From Pseudomonas morbosilactucae (lineage in GTDB: Bacteria > Pseudomonadota > Gammaproteobacteria > Pseudomonadales > Pseudomonadaceae): a stretch of 64,000 bases of DNA. Shown in pieces: positions 16,957 through 22,528 of the stretch (the stretch's first letter is position 1; the number at the start of each line of letters is the position of its first letter). A program made the position numbers and the translations under genes. The notes beneath the pieces were generated by a model. That model made no database searches. It was not told where the DNA came from and was given only the letters and a program-made list of their open reading frames with translations. The stretch is taken from assembly GCF_023241715.1 (NCBI RefSeq), contig NZ_JALQCW010000007.1, forward strand, positions 46,044 to 110,043, in the 5' to 3' direction.

Positions 16957-17569
16957 TCAGTGGGCGGGGCCCATGATTTCTCGAACGTCGTCGTCCAGGT
17001 CCTCAAGGCTGAGCTCCGGGTTCAACAGGGCCAGTTGCTCAGCGCTGATGGTCAGGCTGTGCAGCACCGCCTCGATCACGTCCTTGGGCAAGTCCACTTC
17101 GTAATCGTCAGCCGCCAACTGTTGATACAGCGCTGCCGTGTCGACGAAAAAACCCAGCCAGGCATAAGCGCCCAGGTTCGCCGGCGCCGCCGACCACGAC
17201 GGCTCATCGACACCCCGCCAGAAAAAAGAACCGGGCGCGGTCATTGGAGAACGCTGGCTCGTTCTTGAAACTGGCGAAACGCTCCGGCACTTGCTGCAAG
17301 AGTTCGCCGGTATCAGTCACGGCTCCGGGTTCAACCACCTTGCCCGCCACGCCTTCAGCGGTGAAGTGCAAGAAGTACTCGCTGCCCGAACTGTCACGCA
17401 TCGACGCCATCAGTTCCTGCCCAGCGCCATCCCAATCGCCGTTGCAGGAAAAGTACCGGTATTGCCACTCGGGCATGACGGCGGCTTCCAGCAGTGCCAG
17501 CCCCTGGGCCAGCCTTTTCAGCTCGTTGATTGGGGGTAATTGGTTTATCGCGTTGAGAGCCTGGGCCAT
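16957..17569 (-). pseudogene. Immunity-like uncharacterised protein, frameshifted at a homopolymer
   Basis: Residues from ATG 17569 (MAQALNAINQLPP) to SNDRARFFF are in one frame. The continuation WRGVDEPSWSAAPANLGAYAW to the end (DDDVREIMGPAH) is in the next frame. Removing one A from the A6 run at 17222-17227 gives about 203 residues in one piece. I recall proteins of this layout (MPEWQYRYFSCNGDW start, FFWR, ALYQQLAADDYEVDLP, then NPELSLEDL) near polymorphic toxin loci, but no named family is claimed. It is the last gene of the minus-strand group of probable immunity genes. The A6 run could be real slippage or a sequencing artefact. Confidence 0.7.
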
Positions 17570-17624
17570 AAGCCGCACCTGTTCCTTGTGCCTGTTAGCG
17601 AAGCCGCTGTTTAACCGCCGGGTT

Positions 17625-18368
17625 TTATGCCCCGCCGCGGCCAATGTTCGAAAAGTCGAACGTTGGATGTCGGCCGTCACTGTAACGCCACTTTTTCCCC
17701 GACATAAACGCATCCTCGCCAAAGTGGCTGCGGATCGCCAAACGCACCTCGTCCGGCACCGGGTCAGTGACCTGCTCGGTGGCCTGCAGCCAATACAGAT
17801 CATCGGCCAACTGCTCGATCCGCAGGAAAGGCGCACGCTCGATAAGCTCCCTGCCGAACAGCTCGATGTAGGGTTTGCCGTAGAGGGAGACATTGGGGAT
17901 TTCAGGCAATCGCAGGCTGAGATTGAAAGGCGTGTCCCACCCGGGAAAGGCCATGCTTCGGATGTCGCCGTACACCCCCTCGGTGGAGGCCGCCAAGCGC
18001 TTCACCAGGGCCAGGAAGTCGTCGAGCACCGCGGGTTTCTTGAGAAACGCCTTGTGCATCAGGAACCCGCCGACAAAGGGCAATGACGGCGGCGTCGACT
18101 TGTTCCACTGCACCTGATACTCACCACTGCCCCCCGCCGACAGGACCAGGCTGCCAGCCTCAGCCGTATGGCCGGGCTGGGCCAGGAACTTGACGGGTTC
18201 ATCCACGTCGACGAAGGGCTGGTTTCCCTCGAAGGGCCCAAACTGGGTGGGCCGTATGGAACTCGGGGCAGCCTGAAGCGTGTGCACGATTTCCCGCGCC
18301 ACCACGGGGTCGGAAAAGTCGCGCAATGAACTCAATGAAAAGGTAATGCCTGGAAGTAAATGGCTCAC
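17625..18368 (-). CDS. Uncharacterised protein, possible immunity protein
   Basis: A protein of 247 residues starting at GTG 18368 (read VSHLLPGITF), with GAGGTG 4 bases upstream. The open frame continues to 18428, but the upstream part is AT-rich leader. No signal peptide or membrane helix, so cytoplasmic. Blocks such as VYGDIRSMAFPGWDTPFNL, GKPYIELFGRELIERAPF and LADDLYWLQ suggest a globular alpha/beta protein. The family is not identified. It lies between three stranded toxin-immunity cassettes and another immunity-like gene, which is the only reason to suspect an immunity role. Its GC content is closer to the core genome than its AT-rich neighbours. Confidence 0.7.
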   Translation of the reverse strand: MSHLLPGITFSLSSLRDFSDPVVAREIVHTLQAAPSSIRPTQFGPFEGNQPFVDVDEPVKFLAQPGHTAEAGSLVLSAGGSGEYQVQWNKSTPPSLPFVGGFLMHKAFLKKPAVLDDFLALVKRLAASTEGVYGDIRSMAFPGWDTPFNLSLRLPEIPNVSLYGKPYIELFGRELIERAPFLRIEQLADDLYWLQATEQVTDPVPDEVRLAIRSHFGEDAFMSGKKWRYSDGRHPTFDFSNIGRGGA

Positions 18369-18462
18369 GAAACACCTCACCAGGTGGACGTTATAAAAAA
18401 CTAAATTATTAAACAGCCTATTAAACATACCGCCACAGGAACCGTGGCTTTTAATTTATTTT

Positions 18463-19005
18463 TTAAAAAGTTATATACACCCCTTTTTTTTCGTCTATCG
18501 CCTGCTCAAGCATTTCTTTAAACTCTCTAACAGCCTCAAGCGCATCATCTGGAACTTTTCCTTCGACCTCCAAAACCTTACTTAAGCTTTCGCTCACTTC
18601 ATTTTGAGTCTGGAAGTAAGAACCCATTTTCCCAGGATCAAAAAAATTTTCATCCGAACCTAACGGCACGCCTAAAAAAGGCGAAAACCTTAATTGACTT
18701 TCATCAGAAAACAGCTCTTGAGAAATACTCCACCACAAGCCAAGCCCTCGGTCATCAGTGGGCGAATAATATTTCGTAAGTGCGAAATCCCCATACTGAT
18801 GAACATCCTTGCTTTCAAGCATATCCTCCCAGCCATTTTCTAACGCGAAACCCTCATATGGATCAACTAAATACTGCTTATTAGAAATAATGAAATCCCG
18901 CACCTGATCGATATCTCCCGAACGCAAACTGCCCTCCAACAACGGCTTAAGTTCACGATTGAAACCATCAATATCAAAAACAAATGCTTTATGCTCATAG
19001 CTCAT
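18463..19005 (-). CDS. Probable immunity protein of stranded cassette C
   Basis: A protein of 180 residues, cytoplasmic, acidic and AT-rich compared with the flanking genome. It begins MSYEHKAFVFDIDGFNREL. Conserved-looking blocks are DFALTKYYSPTDDRGLGLWW, FSPFLGVPLG and a C-terminal KKGVYITF. The ATG at 19005 is 18 bases after the stop of the truncated toxin C, with only a weak ribosome site, which fits a toxin-immunity pair. I do not know a named family. The position, size, acidity and composition are what an orphan CDI immunity gene would show. Confidence 0.68.
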   Translation of the reverse strand: MSYEHKAFVFDIDGFNRELKPLLEGSLRSGDIDQVRDFIISNKQYLVDPYEGFALENGWEDMLESKDVHQYGDFALTKYYSPTDDRGLGLWWSISQELFSDESQLRFSPFLGVPLGSDENFFDPGKMGSYFQTQNEVSESLSKVLEVEGKVPDDALEAVREFKEMLEQAIDEKKGVYITF

Positions 19006-19023
19006 AATTTAAATCCCGTGATT

Positions 19024-19479
19024 TTATGGCAAAAATTCACTTGGCAAGTGCAAATCTGTTCTCACAGGTACGCCGGTTTTAGGGTCATATCGCTGTATGC
19101 CTATGGTTTGTAGCAAAACGCCCTCTCTTTGCCTGAATGCCTCAATAAACCTAATGATCTCTTGTCTATCCTTCGCGATCGGACAGCCTAACAGCTTATC
19201 ATCCACAATAAGCCTACGATCAAAGTTAGCTGCATCAAGAATGGCTTTTTGGAGATTTGCTCCGGGCGGTGCTTCCCCTGTTTTCAAATCGACTCGCTTT
19301 GGAACAAAAATTGGATTCCCCGACTTATCGACAGTAGGTTGTTCAACGATACTGAACAATCCGGACTCTCTGCGAATATCCGCTTGTTCTTTATAGACCT
19401 ATTTACCAAGAAAAGTCGTTGCTGCTTCACCGGTAACGGCTGCCTTGCTAACCCCGTTCGCTCTCAGCTCTTTTGCACC
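19024..19479 (-). pseudogene. Stranded CDI toxin cassette C (truncated, in-frame stop)
   Basis: The frame starts at the shared linker (GAKELRANGVSKAAV from 19479), immediately after the stop of the Imm35 gene. It runs to FLGK, hits TAG, and continues in the same frame with VYKEQADIRRESGLF to the end SEFLP (TAA 19024-19026). It has no start codon of its own and no secretion region, so it is a detached C-terminal module of a CdiA-like protein. The C-terminal domain (VDLKTG, then FDRRLIVDDKLLGCPIAKDRQEI) is of unknown activity. The nonsense codon and missing start indicate decay. Confidence 0.62.
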
Positions 19480-19481
19480 AA
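19470..19481. repeat. Cassette linker copy, cassette C
   Basis: CTTTTGCACCAA on the + strand (encoding GAK on the minus strand) marks the start of stranded toxin C. It matches 11 of 12 bases of the copies at 20179-20190 and 21054-21065. Confidence 0.6.
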
Positions 19482-19491
19482 AAAACCACTC

Positions 19492-19767
19492 TTATTTTTC
19501 TAATTTCTCCATCACATATTGATCAAGATATTCTTTTAGAGGCTTGGCAGTCCCTAGAACATGAAGCTCTCCTGTTTCCTTATCAATTAGGAACGGTCCG
19601 TTTCCAGCCAGTTGAGCCGAAAAACTCACTGTCTCTAAATACTCTTTAGACTGATAGCAAAAGAACCAGCCCTCAGAAAACTCTCCCTCATGTGTTAACT
19701 GCAGAGGACCATCTGAGTCTTTTAAATACGCCTTAGCTCGTTCCAGAGCACTCTCATAGGTAATCAT
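19492..19767 (-). CDS. Imm35/YrhB-family immunity protein
   Basis: A protein of 91 residues closely resembling E. coli YrhB and the Imm35 family. It begins MITYESALERAKAYL and has the signature GEFSEGWFFCYQSKEYLE, QLAGNGPFLIDKETGELHVLGTAKPLKEYL. It is a small cytoplasmic protein of the polymorphic-toxin immunity class. Its ATG overlaps the stop of the preceding papain-fold toxin remnant (TAATG at 19765-19769), the arrangement expected for a toxin and its immunity partner. It is intact although its toxin is not, so it could still protect against neighbours that deliver the same toxin. Confidence 0.85.
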   Translation of the reverse strand: MITYESALERAKAYLKDSDGPLQLTHEGEFSEGWFFCYQSKEYLETVSFSAQLAGNGPFLIDKETGELHVLGTAKPLKEYLDQYVMEKLEK

Positions 19768-20193
19768 TAATTAGTTATCAGTAACTGTAGCGCCTTAAAG
19801 TTACTCATATTAGCCGGCTTTCCAGCTTGCCCATCTAGATATCGGATAACCCCATTCTGATTAACTACGTTGAATACATGGCCTGGCTGACCTGGACCAT
19901 AGGAACCGAACACAATACCGCGCGCCGTCCCCGCCACCGTCCATGTGTTGGGTGATCGGGTGAAGACACACCGCTAAACTTAGCGCCATATTGCTTCTCT
20001 AGCACTGTCAACGGAACACCTTTGGTGGAATTTATCGGCAATACAGATGCTGAGTTACCTGCCAGTGTTGCATCAGTAGCAATCGAATAATTAACACAGT
20101 TATGGGTTCGTCCAGCATCTGGATAACCTGGATTGACGTTCCTTATTGAACCTGCAGTCTCATCCGCAACGCCTGTCGCTTTTGGACCAAGTG
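19767..20193 (-). pseudogene. Stranded CDI toxin cassette B: papain-fold toxin remnant, frame disrupted
   Basis: The minus-strand reading starts at the linker LGPKATGVADETAG, then GRTHNCVNYSIATDATLAG (probable nucleophilic Cys). After KQYGAKFSGVSSPD the frame breaks and resumes as ARGIVFGSYGPGQPGHVFNVV (His), VIRYLDGQAGK (Asp) to LLITN and TAA 19767-19769. The Cys, His and Asp order and spacing fit papain-fold (Tox-PL type, possibly glutamine deamidase) C-terminal toxins. At least one indel, probably two, lies near 19935-19970. It has no start codon or secretion domains. The link to deamidase activity is inferred from family resemblance. Confidence 0.65.
20176..20190. repeat. Cassette linker copy, cassette B
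   Basis: TCGCTTTTGGACCAA is identical over 15 bases to 21051-21065. It begins 4 bases past the stop of the immunity gene at 20195, so cassette B joins directly to cassette A. Confidence 0.75.
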
Positions 20194-20194
20194 T

Positions 20195-20611
20195 TCAACT
20201 GCCGTTCTGATCCAACACCTTTATCTCGCGCCAGTAAATACTTTCTGGTAATGCCTGATTCTGATTAAACAGTGAAAAAATCTCAATCACATCATCAATA
20301 TTAAACCACTCATCTTTTTTTAATGGAACACGGCCTGCGCTAAACGACAGCAGGGTTCCATCTTCAAAGTTCGTGCTGGAGTTTGAATGATAACCTCTAA
20401 ACAGCTTTTTACTTTTTGCGTCATATCTTTCAATAAAACAAGTAAATCTGCCTCCAGCCACTTGCACGTAGTTACCCTCATCGTCAGTAATGCATGCGAA
20501 TGAGCTAGGGCCGTAGCTTTTTAATTTTTTTAGCACCTTTATAATCTGCGCCTGATTAACACCAACTTTTACAGGACTATTTTCGGCTTCGAGCTTCATA
20601 TTTACCACCAT
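20195..20611 (-). CDS. Probable immunity protein of stranded cassette A
   Basis: A protein of 138 residues if started at ATG 20611, which overlaps the toxin A stop (TGATG). An internal ATG at 20599 (MKLEAENSPVK) is an alternative. It is AT-rich, cytoplasmic and mixed alpha/beta. Blocks are LKSYGPSSFACITDDEGNYV, GGRFTCFIERYD and KKDEWFNIDDVIEIFSLF. I do not recognise a named immunity family. Its overlap with a toxin of nuclease type and its end 4 bases before the next toxin linker place it as the partner of cassette A. Confidence 0.7.
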   Translation of the reverse strand: MVVNMKLEAENSPVKVGVNQAQIIKVLKKLKSYGPSSFACITDDEGNYVQVAGGRFTCFIERYDAKSKKLFRGYHSNSSTNFEDGTLLSFSAGRVPLKKDEWFNIDDVIEIFSLFNQNQALPESIYWREIKVLDQNGS

Positions 20612-21093
20612 CACGACACATAGACTATTGTAGTGTTTTCGATAACTTTGCCATTTAGCCGTCCTTTTTCTTGCGCCCCAAACTTATTAACAAAGTAGTC
20701 GACAAACTCTTGATAGCTGGTCTTGCTAGCGGTTCCGCTTTTGACCTCAAGACCGTGCAATTTACCGTTCGCATCACGTACTACTATGTCATACCTACAA
20801 TCACCGAGAGGTCATTTAACAACCATCTCAGTGCCTACAACTTCCATCCAGTTTGATTCTAAATGTTTAGCAAACTCATCTGCCTTGACTGTTCCCGGAG
20901 GAGATACACCAGTCGTACTTGCAAATTTTCCGTCAGGGGTTCGATAGCTTCCATCTGAATGCAGTTTTATTTCGGGAGTTAGATTATTCTCTAGGCTAAC
21001 TTTCGTCCCGCCCGTCGTAGCTGTACCTGCTACCTCCTTTGCATCACCAGTCGCTTTTGGACCAACAGTATCAACCGACGCGAATTTCGCTGC
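20611..21093 (-). pseudogene. Stranded CDI toxin cassette A: PD-(D/E)XK-like nuclease toxin with nonsense codon
   Basis: The frame opens after a TAG at 21094-21096, passes the linker VGPKATGDAKEVAG and continues through TPEIKLHSDGSYRTPDGKF. It meets TGA after GTEMVVK and goes on in the same frame as PLGDCRYDIVVRDANGKLHGLEVKSGTA to YVS and TGA 20611-20613. RYDI followed by EVKSG is the D...ExK pattern of restriction-endonuclease-fold toxins. A single change of the internal TGA to GGA would restore it. It lacks its own start and export region. The nuclease activity is inferred from the motif only. Confidence 0.65.
21045..21065. repeat. Cassette linker copy, cassette A
   Basis: ACCAGTCGCTTTTGGACCA (21045-21063) matches the living cdiA linker at 22510-22528 in 16 of 19 bases and the cassette B linker exactly over 21051-21065. 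Confidence 0.75.
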
Positions 21094-21230
21094 CTACACG
21101 CGCAACGCCAGACGTGGCGCGGCCTGCGCGCCGGTCAGCCCAGCTGATTCGCGCTCACTGAATAAAACCACCCCGACGCGGGTTTTGAGCCTGTCACAGC
21201 ACACCCGGACGACCCAAATCAGCCGACGAC

Positions 21231-21276
21231 AAAAAGGCCCTGGCGGTTCGGTGGCGAGGCCATCGGACCGCCAGGG
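21231..21276 (-). terminator. Strong rho-independent terminator after the active cdi module
   Basis: Read on the minus strand, CCCTGGCGGT and ACCGCCAGGG (21276-21267 and 21247-21238) form a perfect 10-bp stem, followed by CC and TTTTT (21235-21231). Transcripts from tpsBA and the immunity gene should stop here, before the stranded cassettes. Confidence 0.7.
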
Positions 21277-21309
21277 GCCAACAAGCGCAGCGCGTTAGGC
21301 TTCGGGGTT

Positions 21310-21328
21310 CAAAGGGGTTTCCCCTTTG
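21310..21328. repeat. Short perfect hairpin
   Basis: CAAAGGGG-TTT-CCCCTTTG is an 8-bp inverted repeat with a 3-base loop and no adjacent T-run on either strand, so a terminator is unlikely. A protein-binding or structural role is possible. Confidence 0.5.
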
Positions 21329-21400
21329 GTACGGTCGATTGGTTACGAATGGCGCAGCTCATTTGTAAACAGTCGGTAACGTGCCTCACCAAAAACGTGC

Positions 21401-21480
21401 TGGCTCTACGTCAGAGGGAAATTGCTCTGAGTCGCTCTAAATTGATCTGATTTGCTCTACGCTTCTCTAATTTTCACTAA
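21401..21480. repeat. Helically phased degenerate 10-bp repeat array
   Basis: Taken in consecutive 10-mers, the units are TGGCTCTACG, TCAGAGGGAA (diverged), ATTGCTCTGA, GTCGCTCTAA, ATTGATCTGA, TTTGCTCTAC, GCTTCTCTAA and TTTTCACTAA. The CTCTA/G core recurs at one fixed position of each unit, so it faces the same side of the helix. Arrays of this kind are usually multi-site binding regions. Confidence 0.6.
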
Positions 21481-21509
21481 CCCAACGGGGTATCGGGGCA
21501 CAGCCCTGA

Positions 21510-21698
21510 TCAGGTTTTTGGGGAGACCGACTGCGTGCAGGCGGTGGCCACAAAACATTTCCTGTCCGGCAGCAGCAATTGGAAGCCATTGATCAACTAC
21601 CCAAGAGCCAACAGAAATTTATTGCGCAGATGCTCGATGCCCTGATCGCTCAAGCCACGACCAAAGCGAGCAACGAAGGACGGGAGGTTTTGCAGTAA
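21510..21698 (+). pseudogene. Remnant of an XRE-type regulator C-terminus
   Basis: The + strand frame ending TAA 21696-21698 reads RQQQLEAIDQLPKSQQKFIA, then QMLDALIAQA. This resembles the helical C-terminus of small helix-turn-helix regulators of the XRE type. No start codon or DNA-binding part is present upstream; the frame is closed by a TGA at 21507. The identification rests on the short conserved-looking helix and is tentative. Confidence 0.45.
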
Positions 21699-21806
21699 GC
21701 AGATAGAACAACACCGGCGCGAGGCCGGTGCAATTCCAATCACTTTTACAGAAAACATCAGTGAGAGTTCTGCAATCGGGGCCAAGCAAAATATCTAAAC
21801 ATCAAG

Positions 21807-22090
21807 TTATGGATATATGCCGAGCCGCTCAAGCTCAGAGAAAAAATACTCCATACCTTCCCGCATGCTATCTGTATCTTTCCTTATTACAACATCATTA
21901 CTTGTCGACATATTTAAAATAAAAGTATAAATATTACGTTCTCTTTCGCCATCCACCTTAAAGATGAAAAAACCCTTATTTTTCATCGCCACCAACTCTA
22001 GCACTTGAATAAATTCCTCTAGCCCGACGCTATTCATATTTGGCGACCGAAACGGGCTGCATATTTTTCAGAAAGCTCATAGAAAGACAT
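21807..22090 (-). pseudogene. cdiI: CDI immunity gene for the Fic/Doc-type toxin, frameshifted
   Basis: An ATG at 22090 overlaps the cdiA stop (TAATG). It reads MSFYELSEKYAARFGRQI and then TGA. The next frame continues from ATG 22037 with MNSVGLEEFIQVLELVAMKN to MEYFFSELERLGIYP. One base added near 22037-22041 gives a single protein of about 94 residues, small and acidic as expected. Without a correction only the 76-residue part starting at 22037 would be made, possibly by coupling. It is the only gene between the living toxin and the terminator, so it should be the cognate immunity gene. No named family recognised. Confidence 0.65.
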
Positions 22091-22528
22091 TAATCCAGCC
22101 CTCTTAATGCTTTTGAAATATCTTGGACATTAGTCAGCTTCCCCGTCGCAACCTTATCCACAACATTCCAAATAATTTGTTTTGGCGGGCCATCCACGCC
22201 GTTTTTTATAATCAACTGCTCAACCACCTCAACGGCAGTCCGCTTGTTCCCATTATCAAACAGATGCCCGCCAGCAATATCCCTGACCATTGAGCCAGCC
22301 TTATTATAAAAACCATCATAATTGGCAGCATTTGCAATAGCCGTATCAACTTCTCTAAATGAAACCGAACCGCCAAACTGTGAATTTATAGCAGTGATGT
22401 CGTCTGCACTTAAGCCGACCTTGAAACCACCAAGACCTGTTCCACTTGGAAGGTTTGACGCTGAACTTAAGCCACTAGTAGCTAGATCATCTACCTTTCC
22501 GGCAGCGCCACCAGTTACTTTTGCACCA
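22090..22528 (-). other. CdiA C-terminal toxin module with Fic/Doc-type motif
   Basis: This part of the TpsA gene starts at the linker GGAKVTGGAAGKVDD and encodes about 145 residues. HLFDNGNKRTA (codons 22234-22266) matches the Fic/Doc active-site pattern HxFxxGNKRTA, close to Doc and death-on-curing proteins. An upstream helix, ADDITAINSQFGG, also resembles the Doc N-terminus. Doc phosphorylates EF-Tu and Fic proteins AMPylate targets; the variant GNK rather than GNG favours the Doc type. Target and activity are inferred. Confidence 0.75.
22510..22528. repeat. Cassette linker copy in the living cdiA gene
   Basis: ACCAGTTACTTTTGCACCA shares the CTTTTG(C/G)ACCA core with the three stranded cassettes. 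It lies at the border between conserved CdiA sequence and the Fic/Doc module. Confidence 0.7.

Larger units (their letters stand above)
21094..21806. other. Gene-poor junction between active and stranded CDI modules
   Basis: Roughly 700 bases without an intact gene. It contains a GC-rich stretch (21094-21230), a strong minus-strand terminator (21231-21276), a hairpin (21310-21328), a phased 10-bp repeat array (21401-21480) and a remnant of a regulator C-terminus (21510-21698). The mixture of GC-rich and AT-rich blocks suggests past insertion and recombination. Confidence 0.6.

Noticed and set aside
21597..21785. 62-codon minus strand frame in the CDI junction
   Set aside because: No similarity or ribosome site; the + strand frame there shows a more protein-like regulator tail.
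22037..22041. Programmed frameshift in the CDI immunity gene
   Set aside because: No slippery heptamer or downstream structure; other single-base breaks in the window make sequence error more likely.
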